The notes beneath the pieces were generated by a model. It was not told the DNA's origin. It saw nothing but the letters and a program-made list of their open reading frames with translations, and made no database searches. This document shows positions 1 to 7,368 of a stretch of 12,161 nt of DNA, piece by piece. Source of the DNA: SAR202 cluster bacterium (GTDB lineage: Bacteria > Chloroflexota > Dehalococcoidia > Lucifugimonadales > UBA826); the NCBI GenBank assembly GCA_009392675.1, contig VFFY01000102.1, positions 1 to 12,161 on the forward strand. Reading direction: 5' to 3'. Position 1 is the first letter of the stretch. Each line of letters opens with the position of its first letter. Made by a program: the position numbers and the translations under genes.

Positions 1-189
1 CGTGACTCAAAAATTCGTGTTTTAAGGGGGGGATCTGAAATCTTTATGGGGTCTGTATCCAGCCTCAAACATTTCAAGGACGACGTAAGAGAAGTAGCGA
101 ATGGATTTGAAGGTGGGATAAGTGTGGATGGATTCAATGATTTTGAAGACGACGACGTGCTAGAAGCGTACAGCACTGAAACGCTCTAA
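1..189 (+). CDS. infB: Translation initiation factor IF-2, C-terminal end (partial)
   Basis: Reading frame 1 is open from the window edge to a TAA at 187-189, giving the last 62 residues of a protein whose start lies outside the window. The translation contains RVLRGGSEIFMGSVSSLKHF followed by KDDVREVANGFEGGI and a short acidic tail ending in DDDVLEAYSTETL. This is the conserved C-terminal domain IV of IF-2, which binds the formylated initiator Met-tRNA in the ribosomal initiation complex. The family usually reads 'R..R.G..i..G.i.SLk.fKDDV.EV..G.EcGi'; here the usual Cys of 'ECGI' is Gly. The gene is followed 38 bases later by rbfA, matching the common bacterial order infB-rbfA-truB. Identification is secure although only a fragment is visible. 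Confidence 0.93.
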   Translation, partial: RDSKIRVLRGGSEIFMGSVSSLKHFKDDVREVANGFEGGISVDGFNDFEDDDVLEAYSTETL

Positions 190-227
190 AGTCCTTTAGC
201 CCCTATCGTTTAGATTCTGGAGTGAGT

Positions 228-587
228 ATGTATCACCGTATGGATAGTATCAACTCACTTCTCAAAAAAGAAATAAGCCGAGTCATCCTGGAGGAAGTCA
301 AGGATCATAGGCTAGCGCAGGTGGTATCTATTGTATCGGTATCAACTTCTAGAAATATGCAAAATGCCACAGCCCATGTAACTGTGATGGGAGACATCAA
401 AGCAAAAAAAGACACTATTTCTGGGCTCAACTCAGCCTCTAGATTTATCCAAAGAATCTTGAGAAAGGACCTAAGTATAAAGTACATCCCTAGTATCAGA
501 TTTGTATTGGACGAATCATTGGATGAGGCCGACAAGATCAGAAGTATCATGGATTCAATATCCATAGAAACCCTTGACAATAAATAG
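228..587 (+). CDS. rbfA: 30S ribosome-binding factor A
   Basis: The product is 119 residues, normal for RbfA, a small KH-fold protein that binds free 30S subunits and helps late maturation of the 16S rRNA 5' end. Family hallmarks visible are the N-terminal helix (SLLKKEISRVILEEV), the central strand region VSIVSVSTSRNMQNATAHV (usually 'vTvV.VS.Dl.nA.Vyv'), and the C-terminal YIPSIRFVLDESLDEADKI (usually 'r..P.l.F..D.s.e....i'). I chose ATG 228 over the in-frame GTG at 222. The Shine-Dalgarno-like GGAG at 219-222 has normal 5-base spacing to ATG 228 but would overlap the GTG. It lies between infB and truB and is probably cotranscribed with both. The truB ATG follows its stop codon by 7 bases. 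Confidence 0.92.
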   Translation: MYHRMDSINSLLKKEISRVILEEVKDHRLAQVVSIVSVSTSRNMQNATAHVTVMGDIKAKKDTISGLNSASRFIQRILRKDLSIKYIPSIRFVLDESLDEADKIRSIMDSISIETLDNK

Positions 588-594
588 ATCGCCA

Positions 595-1518
595 ATGTCT
601 CAGTCTGTCAGCGGAATTATAAATGTGAATAAGCCTCCTGGAATCACCTCTATGGACGTTATTCGGCGAATACGCCGGGCAAGTGGACTAAGAAGAGTAG
701 GGCACAGCGGAACTCTAGATCCTCTAGCAAGTGGCGTCATGGTAGTAGCTCTAGGAGTAGGGACACGATTACTAGAATATGTTACAGAATTCAATAAAAG
801 CTATGCCGCCAAAATAGAATTAGGTAAAAGTACTGACACCTATGATGGAGAAGGGGAAACCATCAAGTCCGAATTAGAAGTCATCGTGAGTGATTCAGAT
901 GTTCGATCTGCCATTCAAACCTTCAAAGGTACTCAATCGCAAATCCCCCCGATGCACAGCGCTATCAAAGTGGATGGGATCAAATTGTACGACCTTGCAA
1001 GAAAAGGAATTACAATTGACCGGGCCCCTAGAGTAGTTAATCTATACGACGCATACATTTCTAATTTCAAATCACCTGAACTAGAATTGCAAATTACCTG
1101 CAGTAAGGGTTTCTACGTTAGAACTTTAGCCAATGACCTTGGAATCCAACTCGGATGCGGGGCGTACCTCAAGGAGTTGGTTAGAACATCTGTGGGTAAA
1201 TTCAAAATTGAAGACTCTTTAAACCTGGATTTTATAGAATTTAATTTACAAAAGGACAAATCAAGCATCCTTTTACAGAAGTTAGAAACCGCACTTGACC
1301 CAATACCAAAATTGCGATTGGATTTTGATACGACCCAAAAAGTTCAAAATGGTATCTCAATACCAGCAGAAGGCAGCCATAAAGCGGCGAAAAACAGCTC
1401 CATTTCTATGGCTCTTTCAGAGGAAGGGAGGCTTGTGGCAATCATGAGGTTCGATGAGGAGGGGCTGATCTGGAAACCAGAAAAAGTGTTTCACGATCAG
1501 ATACAAAAAATTAATTGA
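595..1518 (+). CDS. truB: tRNA pseudouridine(55) synthase TruB
   Basis: The enzyme isomerises U55 in the T-loop of tRNAs to pseudouridine in the cytoplasm. From ATG 595 the protein is 307 residues, a normal length. Residues 7-20 (GIINVNKPPGITSM) are the family N-terminal motif. GHSGTLDPLASG at 36-47 carries the catalytic Asp42. KGFYVRTLANDLG at about 171-183 is the conserved Arg-containing motif near the active site. In motif II the usual 'PP.YSA.K' reads PPMHSAIKV, so the Tyr that packs near the target base is His121 here. I believe other TruB proteins tolerate variation at this position. An in-frame TTG at 574 would overlap rbfA and add seven non-conserved residues, so ATG 595 is preferred, although no clear Shine-Dalgarno precedes either. 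The C-terminal part looks like a PUA-type extension but is poorly conserved. Confidence 0.94.
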   Translation: MSQSVSGIINVNKPPGITSMDVIRRIRRASGLRRVGHSGTLDPLASGVMVVALGVGTRLLEYVTEFNKSYAAKIELGKSTDTYDGEGETIKSELEVIVSDSDVRSAIQTFKGTQSQIPPMHSAIKVDGIKLYDLARKGITIDRAPRVVNLYDAYISNFKSPELELQITCSKGFYVRTLANDLGIQLGCGAYLKELVRTSVGKFKIEDSLNLDFIEFNLQKDKSSILLQKLETALDPIPKLRLDFDTTQKVQNGISIPAEGSHKAAKNSSISMALSEEGRLVAIMRFDEEGLIWKPEKVFHDQIQKIN

Positions 1519-1544
1519 CGTTAACCATAAAGCATAGATACAAT
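1515..1544 (+). promoter_or_regulatory. Sigma70-type promoter for rplU-rpmA-rpmE
   Basis: TTGACG (1515-1520, 5 of 6 consensus) and TACAAT (1539-1544, 5 of 6) are separated by 18 bases. The -35 box overlaps the truB TGA stop codon (1516-1518). Predicted initiation near 1551 would leave a leader of only about 17 bases before the rplU GTG, with no room for an L21-type structured leader. This is a pattern match only; no start-site data are available. Confidence 0.6.
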
Positions 1545-1567
1545 TATTAATCGTGAAGGTGATATAA

Positions 1568-1888
1568 GTGAACAGTTTTGCAATAGTAGAGACCGGCGGA
1601 AAACAATACAGGGTCCACGAAGGAGATACCATCCGAGTGGAATCGTTAGATGGTGACGAGGGCGACACAATCGACTTAGAATCAGTAAAACTGATTTCTC
1701 TTGACGGTGAAACATCCATCGGAACCCCCAATGTCGAAGGAGCCAAAGTTCAAGCAGAGGTGGTCAACAAGGGTAAAGGGAAGAAGATTGTGGTATTTAA
1801 ATATAAGGCAAAAACTCGTTACAGAAGGAAAAATGGTCACCGTCAAAATTTCACTGATCTAAGAATTACTGACATATCAGTCAGCTAA
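1568..1888 (+). CDS. rplU: 50S ribosomal protein L21
   Basis: The 106-residue product is a normal-length L21, a large-subunit protein that contacts 23S rRNA and L20. The N-terminus FAIVETGGKQYRVHEGDTIR is the family signature. The conserved basic C-terminal region (KGKGKKIVVFKYKAKTRYRR, then KNGHRQNFTDLRIT) is the rRNA-binding part. The GTG start at 1568 follows AAGGTGAT (1556-1563), an unusually good match to the extended anti-Shine-Dalgarno, at 4-5 bases spacing; no ATG lies near the conserved N-terminus. rpmA follows 24 bases later, the near-universal rplU-rpmA pair. A likely promoter sits directly upstream at 1515-1544. Confidence 0.96.
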   Translation: MNSFAIVETGGKQYRVHEGDTIRVESLDGDEGDTIDLESVKLISLDGETSIGTPNVEGAKVQAEVVNKGKGKKIVVFKYKAKTRYRRKNGHRQNFTDLRITDISVS

Positions 1889-1912
1889 TAAGCAACTGCA
1901 GGAGTAATACCC

Positions 1913-2167
1913 ATGGCCCACAAGAAAGGTGGAGGAAGTACTCGAAATGGAAGAGATAGTAAATCTAAACGATTGGGCGTAAAAAAATACGATACTCAGG
2001 TGGTGACCGCAGGATCTATATTGGTCAGGCAAAGAGGCACCAGAATACATCCGGGGCATAATGTGGGACTAGGTAAGGATCACACTCTGTTCTCATTAAT
2101 TAATGGATCGGTGAAATTTGAATATTTCCCGAATGGTAAGAAATGCGCTAGTGTTTACCCAGCCTAG
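1913..2167 (+). CDS. rpmA: 50S ribosomal protein L27
   Basis: The 84-residue product is L27, whose N-terminal arm reaches toward the peptidyl transferase centre. It starts [20 protein letters not shown], the typical form. The window shows no Firmicutes-type cleavable N-terminal extension, so the mature N-terminus is probably exposed simply by Met removal. The body contains [20 protein letters not shown], then [20 protein letters not shown], all standard family sequence. GGAG at 1901-1904 is 8 bases before ATG 1913. It is in tandem with rplU upstream and rpmE 12 bases downstream. Confidence 0.97.
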   Translation: MAHKKGGGSTRNGRDSKSKRLGVKKYDTQVVTAGSILVRQRGTRIHPGHNVGLGKDHTLFSLINGSVKFEYFPNGKKCASVYPA

Positions 2168-2179
2168 GAACAAACTAGA

Positions 2180-2383
2180 ATGAAATTAGAAATACACCCA
2201 GAATATTACAATGAAGCCACAGTGGTTTGCTCTTGTGGTGAAAGCTTTGTTACTGGAGCGACTAAACCTGAACTAAGGGTAGAAATATGCTCCTCCTGTC
2301 ACCCATTCTTCACCGGTGAGCAACGAATAGTTGACACGGAAGGTCGAGTTGAGCGGTTGAGGCGTCGGTACAACCTACAATGA
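2180..2383 (+). CDS. rpmE: 50S ribosomal protein L31, zinc-binding (C+) type
   Basis: The 67-residue product matches L31, which bridges the subunits through the central protuberance. It is the zinc-containing form: four cysteines are in place at Cys17, Cys19, Cys37 and Cys40 (VVCSCGES and [14 protein letters not shown]). The C-terminus [13 protein letters not shown] matches the family end. Its Shine-Dalgarno AGGAA (2166-2170) overlaps the rpmA stop codon (TAG 2165-2167), which suggests translational coupling. Zn-independent (C-) L31 paralogues are used by some bacteria under zinc shortage; none is in this window. Confidence 0.96.
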   Translation: MKLEIHPEYYNEATVVCSCGESFVTGATKPELRVEICSSCHPFFTGEQRIVDTEGRVERLRRRYNLQ

Positions 2384-2393
2384 GAGGTAATTC

Positions 2394-3317
2394 TTGATTA
2401 GTGACAGGGTGGGAAATATCTCACCCTTTTTTTTTGGCGCAGGCAAGGTTGCACCCAGATATGGCGGTCAGGCCGTCCTGGAAGGAATAATGATACGTGG
2501 CCAGAATAATGTTGCAATTGCTGTAAGATCTCCTTCAGGTGAGATTGTAACGAAAGTCAAAAGAATCAATACTCTCTTCACAGGAAAATTAAGAGCCGTA
2601 CCGATCATTAGAGGTATTCTAGCCCTGGCTGAAACTTTATCGCTAGGAATGGAAGCATTAAATTACTCGTCGCAAGTTGCCAACCAAGAAGAAGATATCC
2701 CCCCAAGTAAATTCTCATCTGTAATTATGATTTTGGTTTCATTGAGTATAGCTGTAGGAATTTTCTTCATATTGCCATTACTGGTGAGTAAACCATTTGA
2801 AGGCATATTAGGATCTGACATCATCAGCAACATAGCCGAAGGCATTATCAGGCTAGTTGTTTTCCTTGTATATGTAACTGCTATTAGCCTAATGCCAGAT
2901 ATCAGAAGAGTCTACATGTATCACGGTGCCGAACATATGGCGGTCCATGCACAGGAAAAAGGAAACCCTTTAACCATTGAAGAGATACGAAAATATCCCA
3001 CAGCCCACCCGAGGTGTGGTACAGCATTCCTGCTCACTATTATGGTGATAGCCATAGTAGTTTTCACTTTTATACCAAGGGATCCTTTGTGGCTGGTGAT
3101 TGGCTCGCGAATTGTTTTGATTCCCATAATAGCAAGTTTAAGCTACGAATTTATCCGATTTAGCAGTAAGTACGAAAGCAACAAATGGATCTCAAAACTA
3201 TCTATACCTAATTTACTACTGCAATCCCTGACAACAAAACCCCCAGACGATGATCAGATTGAAGTTGCCATCCGTGCTATGGAATTAGCCATATCTACAG
3301 ATGCCAAGGCTATATAG
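2394..3317 (+). CDS. DUF1385 (YqhQ-like) integral membrane protein
   Basis: The 307-residue protein belongs to the DUF1385/YqhQ family, whose biochemical role I do not know. The conserved N-terminal YGGQAVLEGIMIRG is at residues 23-36. Predicted membrane spans lie at about 108-132, 148-168, 211-229 and 234-254. Between spans two and three is the invariant His-rich stretch YHGAEHMAVHA (176-186) and YPTAHPRCGTAFLL (201-214), whose His, Glu and Cys could bind metal. The family end motif TTKPPDDDQIEVAI is at about 280-293. The start is TTG 2394, because AGAGGT (2383-2388) overlaps the rpmE stop at good spacing and the only nearby ATG lies after the conserved motif. rpmE-DUF1385 adjacency is, as I recall, common in Chloroflexota and Firmicutes, usually near prfA, which is absent here. 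The gene ends 3 bases from the convergent hisIE stop. Confidence 0.88.
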   Translation: MISDRVGNISPFFFGAGKVAPRYGGQAVLEGIMIRGQNNVAIAVRSPSGEIVTKVKRINTLFTGKLRAVPIIRGILALAETLSLGMEALNYSSQVANQEEDIPPSKFSSVIMILVSLSIAVGIFFILPLLVSKPFEGILGSDIISNIAEGIIRLVVFLVYVTAISLMPDIRRVYMYHGAEHMAVHAQEKGNPLTIEEIRKYPTAHPRCGTAFLLTIMVIAIVVFTFIPRDPLWLVIGSRIVLIPIIASLSYEFIRFSSKYESNKWISKLSIPNLLLQSLTTKPPDDDQIEVAIRAMELAISTDAKAI

Positions 3318-3320
3318 GTT

Positions 3321-3956
3321 TTAATTTCCAGATTCCCTCCTCTGTGACAATTCAGCGAACACTTGTTCAAGCGACATATCGTTGGCTGAGATAAGGACGA
3401 AGACGTGGTAGATGAGATCAGATATTTCTGATGCCAATCCTTCCTTTTGGCCAGTCACCCCTGCAATCGCAGTTTCCCCTGCCTCTTCTACCACTTTTTG
3501 GGCAATACGGCTAACCCCTTCATCAAACAATTTATTAGTGTAGCTACCATTTTTTGGATTTAACTTACGATCCTCGATAATAGAAAACAGGTCCATAAAA
3601 ACATTCAAATCGGTATCAGCGCCTATAAAATTGCAATTGTCTAAATCAGATAAATCGGTATTGAAGCAACTGTCCTGACCCGTATGGCAAGCCGGGCCCT
3701 TAGGATCAACTTCTAGTAATAAAGTATCTCCATCGCAATCAAGTTTTATTGACTTCACGGTTAAAAAATTACCCGACGTTTCACCCTTATGCCATAAGTT
3801 TTCCCTGCTCCTACTATAAAACCAAGCCTCCCTACTTTCTAATGTCTTAGTAAGTGATTCTCGATTCATATAGGCAACCATCAGCAGCTTACGCGTTTGA
3901 TGGTCCTGAACGACAGCCGGAATCAAACCTTTTTCATCAAACTGTATAGTAGTCAT
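3321..3956 (-). CDS. hisIE: Bifunctional phosphoribosyl-AMP cyclohydrolase / phosphoribosyl-ATP pyrophosphohydrolase
   Basis: This fusion catalyses steps 2 and 3 of histidine synthesis: PR-ATP to PR-AMP (HisE) and PR-AMP to ProFAR (HisI). From ATG 3956 it has 211 residues. The HisI domain occupies about 1-115, with the metal-binding DCDGDTLL (73-80), Cys90-His91 and Cys97 ([10 protein letters not shown]). The HisE domain occupies about 118-205, with [12 protein letters not shown] (154-165) and [11 protein letters not shown] (176-186), the acidic residues that bind Mg2+. A GTG at 3986 in the same frame would add ten unconserved residues. ATG 3956 is preferred because AAGGGTGATC lies directly upstream, a strong Shine-Dalgarno match, and because family proteins start near 'FDEKGLIPA'. 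It is the last gene of the minus-strand his operon, 33 bases after hisF. Confidence 0.95.
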   Translation of the reverse strand: MTTIQFDEKGLIPAVVQDHQTRKLLMVAYMNRESLTKTLESREAWFYSRSRENLWHKGETSGNFLTVKSIKLDCDGDTLLLEVDPKGPACHTGQDSCFNTDLSDLDNCNFIGADTDLNVFMDLFSIIEDRKLNPKNGSYTNKLFDEGVSRIAQKVVEEAGETAIAGVTGQKEGLASEISDLIYHVFVLISANDMSLEQVFAELSQRRESGN

Positions 3957-3989
3957 GTGATCACCCTTACCATTTTCAACCCACACTAT

Positions 3990-4817
3990 TTAGCGGATGG
4001 GCCTTACAGCAATATTACGTTCTGACAAGTATTTTTTTGCCTGCGATATAGAAAAGGTTCCAAAATGGAATATACTAGCAGCCAAAACTGCATCGGCTCG
4101 ACCCACTTCAATTGCCTCTCGCAAATGTTCTAGAGTCCCTGCGCCACCACTCGCAATCACAGGTATAGAAACAGTGGTGCTAACTAATTGTAGTAGTTCC
4201 AAATCATATCCAGACTCATGCCCATCCATGTCCATACTGGTTAGAAGTATCTCCCCCGCTCCTAATTTTGCCACTTCCCTTGACCACTTTATAACATCCA
4301 CCCCGGTAGGTTCTCTTCCACCATGCGTATAGACTTCCCAAACAGTATTCTCATCTATTTTTAAAGTCTCATTAACACTCGCATTTTGATATGAATCAGA
4401 GTTGAATGGATCAGAAATCCTTTTTGCATCTATCGCCACTACGATGCATTGAGAGCCAAAAAAACTCGCTGATTCCTTAACTATATCAGGATCTCCTAGA
4501 GCCGCAGTATTTAACGAGACTTTGTCTGCACCTGCTTCTAACATCTTCCTTACATCCGATATTTGTCGGATACCGCCACCGACAGTCAATGGAATAAACA
4601 CTTCCTCTGACACATCCCTGACAACTTCAACCATTGTGTCCCTATTATCTGAGGATGCGGTTATGTCCAAGAATATCAGTTCATCCGCCCCTTCCCTATC
4701 GTAAAATTTCGCCAATTCAGATGGGTCGCCCGCATCCCTCAAATTTATAAAACTGACACCTTTTACCACTCTACCATTATCAACATCCAGGCAGGGTATT
4801 ATCCTTTTTGTAAGCAT
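3990..4817 (-). CDS. hisF: Imidazole glycerol phosphate synthase cyclase subunit
   Basis: HisF is the (beta/alpha)8-barrel cyclase that uses ammonia from HisH to turn PRFAR into imidazole glycerol phosphate and AICAR. Catalytic Asp11 ([15 protein letters not shown]) and Asp196 ([15 protein letters not shown]) are present, as are the phosphate-binding loops TVGGGIR (78-84) and IASGGAG (221-227). Length is 275 residues against about 250-258 in the family. The excess is a segment of about 18-24 residues after AIDAKR (about 134-158; [20 protein letters not shown]), just before [15 protein letters not shown]. The common 'SIDRDG' reads SMDMDG. AGGT at 4825-4828 is 7 bases before ATG 4817. It follows the methyltransferase gene by 16 bases. 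Its partner hisH is in the same operon, separated by hisA and the methyltransferase. Confidence 0.96.
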   Translation of the reverse strand: MLTKRIIPCLDVDNGRVVKGVSFINLRDAGDPSELAKFYDREGADELIFLDITASSDNRDTMVEVVRDVSEEVFIPLTVGGGIRQISDVRKMLEAGADKVSLNTAALGDPDIVKESASFFGSQCIVVAIDAKRISDPFNSDSYQNASVNETLKIDENTVWEVYTHGGREPTGVDVIKWSREVAKLGAGEILLTSMDMDGHESGYDLELLQLVSTTVSIPVIASGGAGTLEHLREAIEVGRADAVLAASIFHFGTFSISQAKKYLSERNIAVRPIR

Positions 4818-4833
4818 CTAGTTGACCTATCGA

Positions 4834-5388
4834 TTATTTGGAAAAAATCATCATATAGGCCATATCTGACAGGTTGTGCCTGATGTAGAATTTGAACCCT
4901 GCTTTTTCTATTTTCTCTCTCAGGTCAGTTGGTTGAACTCGGTTCTTGCTTACGGGTCCGTAATCGGAAAATTCTGGCTGCCATTCTATAACTGCCAGCC
5001 ATCCACCTTTCTTCATACACCTGTTAGCCTCTTTCAGGATTTGTTCGGGCTTCTTAAAAAACTGGAATGGAAATGCTGACATTGCGCCATCCAAGGTTTC
5101 ATCCTTAAGGGGTAGGATAGGCTCATCTGGCATATGAGTCGCCTTCACATTTGTCAATCTGGCTTTTTTTAACTCACGCCGTGTAGCTGTAAGGTTTTTC
5201 TTCATAGGGTCCAGTGATACGACATGTCCCCTGTAAACCAATTTGCCCAGAGGAACTGAAAGTGCCCCCTCCGCACAACCTATATCCGCAATTTCATGGT
5301 AAGGCATAGAGGGAAGAAGCGAAATAATATGGTATATATCGAGTTTTTTCGCTGCTAATAAAGAGTCTTTATTTATTTTTGTCGGCAT
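4834..5388 (-). CDS. Class I SAM-dependent methyltransferase, substrate unknown
   Basis: The 184-residue protein has a seven-strand Rossmann methyltransferase fold. Motif I is EIADIGCAEGALS (about 32-44, D-x-G-x-x-x-G), an acidic strand-2 end follows at VVSLDP (about 56-61), and motifs IV/V are near ETLDGAMSAFPFQFF (about 97-111) and LKEANRCMKKGGWLAVIEW (about 118-136). It resembles the UbiE/arsenite-methyltransferase-like superfamily broadly, but the C-terminal substrate region is short and I cannot name a substrate. ATG 5388 (weak GGTG upstream) is preferred to TTG 5400, which has no Shine-Dalgarno. The gene is inserted between hisA (22 bases) and hisF (16 bases) on the same strand, so it is almost certainly cotranscribed with them. 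No histidine-pathway step requires a methyltransferase, so the link may be only expression. Confidence 0.82.
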   Translation of the reverse strand: MPTKINKDSLLAAKKLDIYHIISLLPSMPYHEIADIGCAEGALSVPLGKLVYRGHVVSLDPMKKNLTATRRELKKARLTNVKATHMPDEPILPLKDETLDGAMSAFPFQFFKKPEQILKEANRCMKKGGWLAVIEWQPEFSDYGPVSKNRVQPTDLREKIEKAGFKFYIRHNLSDMAYMMIFSK

Positions 5389-5410
5389 ATATTGCACCAA
5401 TTATTTTTTT

Positions 5411-6139
5411 CTATCTATCAAAATATTTTAACTCATCAATTGCCTCTCGCAATTTGATATCTCCAGTGTACAAGGCTCGCCCAACTATAGATGCTTCAAC
5501 ACCTGATAACGCCATCTGTTTAAGATGAAGAAGGTTAGCTATACCCCCTGCCGCTATTATTTTCATCTTCGTAAATGCCAACACACCTTTAACTCCTTCA
5601 TAATTCGGCTCACTAAGAGTCCCATCCTTTAATATGTCGGTATACATACACCTCTTAACACCAATTGATTCCATATCTCCTATTACGTCCTCTACTGTCA
5701 ATTGACTACCTCTGGTCCAACCATCCAACGCGACCAACCCGTCCCTAGAATCTACACTAACTACCAGAGATTCGTCACCTAACGCATTTAATATCCGCTC
5801 TAGTTCCCCGCTTCTATCTACAGCTGAGGTTCCCATAATGACTCGGGAAACTCCAATGTCAATATATCGTGCAGCAGTCTCATAATCTCGGATACCTCCC
5901 CCAACTTGAATTCGCACCTTGGATTCTGAGCATATTTTTGATATAACTTCCATGTTTACTGCGGAGCCTTCACGTGCTCCGTCTAAGTCAACAACGTGTA
6001 GATATTCAGCCCCCTGCTGTATCCATTTGATAGCCATTTCCAAGGGGTCATCAGCAAAAACTGTCTCTTGAGAATAGTCTCCTTGAAGTAATCTGACACA
6101 ACGGCCTGCCCGAATATCAATTGCAGGTATCACTTTCAT
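5411..6139 (-). CDS. hisA: ProFAR isomerase (1-(5-phosphoribosyl)-5-[(5-phosphoribosylamino)methylideneamino]imidazole-4-carboxamide isomerase)
   Basis: HisA is a (beta/alpha)8-barrel that carries out the Amadori rearrangement of ProFAR to PRFAR, the substrate for HisF/HisH. The 242-residue length is normal. Catalytic Asp8 (VIPAIDIRAGRCVRLLQGDY) and Asp168 (CMYTDILKDGTLSEPNY) are present. The phosphate sites are IQVGGGIRDYE (77-87) and IIAAGGIANLLHL. I see nothing that marks the dual HisA/TrpF (PriA) type, but sequence reading alone cannot exclude it. Its ATG overlaps the hisH stop codon in the classic ATGA arrangement (6136-6139), so it is probably translationally coupled to hisH and has no clear Shine-Dalgarno of its own. 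Confidence 0.96.
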   Translation of the reverse strand: MKVIPAIDIRAGRCVRLLQGDYSQETVFADDPLEMAIKWIQQGAEYLHVVDLDGAREGSAVNMEVISKICSESKVRIQVGGGIRDYETAARYIDIGVSRVIMGTSAVDRSGELERILNALGDESLVVSVDSRDGLVALDGWTRGSQLTVEDVIGDMESIGVKRCMYTDILKDGTLSEPNYEGVKGVLAFTKMKIIAAGGIANLLHLKQMALSGVEASIVGRALYTGDIKLREAIDELKYFDR

Positions 6140-6789
6140 TGAAACGAAACACTCATTGACTTTTTAGTGAATTTAACAAAATTTTTATATATTTTAAGTC
6201 CGATATCACCGCTTTTTTCAGGGTGGAATTGAACAGCCACTACATTTTGAAATGCAACAGCACTACAGAACTCCACACCATATTTTGTAGTAGCAGCAAT
6301 TATATTTTTATCAGTAGGGTCTGCATAATAGCTGTGGACAAAATAAAAGTGAGAATTATTTGGGAGAGCCGCTAATACTGGGTGATCCGACTTTATATTT
6401 ACTTCGTTCCATCCCATATGTGGGATTTTGTTTCCCTCAGGAAAACGTTTTACAGTGCCTGCAATCAGACCAAGACACGGTTCTTTACCTTCCTCTGAAG
6501 CTTGCAAAAGGAGTTGCAATCCCAAGCAAATCCCCATAAAAGGCTTTTTCGCTGCAATCAATTGTAATATCAAATTATCAAGAGAACGGTTTTTCAAATT
6601 AATCATGGAACTATCACATGCGCCCTGCCCAGGAAAAACGATTCCATCACAAGACTCAATAGCACTTGGGTTTGAAGTTACTAAAGCATCCGCGCCAGTT
6701 CGAACCAATGCCTTTTCAACGCTTCTTAAATTCCCTGCCTGGTAATCAATAACTGCGATTTTAGGCCTGATCGAGTTGGATTCATTCAT
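6136..6789 (-). CDS. hisH: Imidazole glycerol phosphate synthase glutaminase subunit
   Basis: HisH is the class I glutamine amidotransferase that releases ammonia to HisF. The triad is visible: nucleophile Cys88 in PFMGICLGLQLL, and His189 with Glu191 in AVQFHPEKSG. The oxyanion/interface motif is at about 52-57 (FPGQGA; often PGVGA in the family). IPHMGWNEV at 122-130 is a HisH signature that contacts HisF. The length of 217 residues is slightly above the usual 200-210 because of a short N-terminal lead (MNESNSIRP) and a tail (KKSMSVSFQ). Its first 8 bases overlap the end of the adenosyltransferase gene and its last 4 overlap hisA, so the three genes form a tight translationally coupled unit. 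Confidence 0.95.
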   Translation of the reverse strand: MNESNSIRPKIAVIDYQAGNLRSVEKALVRTGADALVTSNPSAIESCDGIVFPGQGACDSSMINLKNRSLDNLILQLIAAKKPFMGICLGLQLLLQASEEGKEPCLGLIAGTVKRFPEGNKIPHMGWNEVNIKSDHPVLAALPNNSHFYFVHSYYADPTDKNIIAATTKYGVEFCSAVAFQNVVAVQFHPEKSGDIGLKIYKNFVKFTKKSMSVSFQ

Positions 6790-7345
6790 TTATTTTTTGG
6801 CCCGTTATTAATTCGTTTGGTAAATCCTTATCCTCATATCTTGCCAGCATAAACAGGAGATCTGAAAGCCTGTTGACGTAAGGTAATATTTGCTTATTCA
6901 CCAATTGACCTAATTCCTCCAGGTCAAGGATTCTCCTTTCAGCCTCACGCAACGTAGTTCTAGCCAAATCCAAAATCGCGGAACCGGGTGAAGCCCCTGG
7001 TAAAATGAAACTCGGTGGCAATTCTACTTCTGCGTCCAACTCATCAATTAATTGTTCAAGTGCAGTTACCATTTCGGGAACGATAATTTTGTATGATTCC
7101 TTCATAATGTTGTAGTTCTCGGAAAGGGTAGCCAATTCCGCTCCAACTATGAACAATTGATTCTGTATATCAATGATTATTCTCTTGACTTTCTCATCCT
7201 TGCAGAAAGCACGGGCTGCTCCCATAGCAGATACAACATGGTCGACAGATCCGTAAGCTTCACACCGTGGGTCATTTTTGGGAACCCTGCCACCAAAAAA
7301 TAGCCCTGTCTCTCCCTCATCGCCTGCTCTGGTATATATTTTCAC
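6782..7345 (-). CDS. PduO-type ATP:cob(I)alamin adenosyltransferase
   Basis: The enzyme transfers adenosyl from ATP to cob(I)alamin to make coenzyme B12, used by enzymes such as methylmalonyl-CoA mutase or class II ribonucleotide reductase. The 187-residue protein has the PduO/MMAB hallmarks: the N-terminal ATP loop KIYTRAGDEGETGLFFGGR (2-20), AYGSVDHVVSAMG (30-42; usually 'YG.vDElns.lG'), FILPGASPGSAILDLAR (113-129), the REAERR motif (133-138) and YVNRLSDLLFMLAR (156-169). The start is GTG 7345, because KIYT is the conserved family start; AGGA lies about 11 bases upstream. It overlaps hisH by 8 bases and therefore leads the his genes, an uncommon association. The substitution 'DE' to Asp35-His36 in the second motif is unusual, but the rest is intact. 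Common symbols are pduO, cobO or yvqK; I leave the symbol blank because naming varies. Confidence 0.9.
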   Translation of the reverse strand: MKIYTRAGDEGETGLFFGGRVPKNDPRCEAYGSVDHVVSAMGAARAFCKDEKVKRIIIDIQNQLFIVGAELATLSENYNIMKESYKIIVPEMVTALEQLIDELDAEVELPPSFILPGASPGSAILDLARTTLREAERRILDLEELGQLVNKQILPYVNRLSDLLFMLARYEDKDLPNELITGQKINE

Positions 7346-7368
7346 GATATCGAATTCCTAAGTATGTC

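Noticed and set aside
222..227. GTG 222 as the rbfA start
   Set aside because: The GGAG Shine-Dalgarno overlaps this codon, whereas ATG 228 has normal spacing.
574..594. TTG 574 as the truB start, overlapping rbfA
   Set aside because: The added seven residues are not conserved and no ribosome-binding site precedes it.
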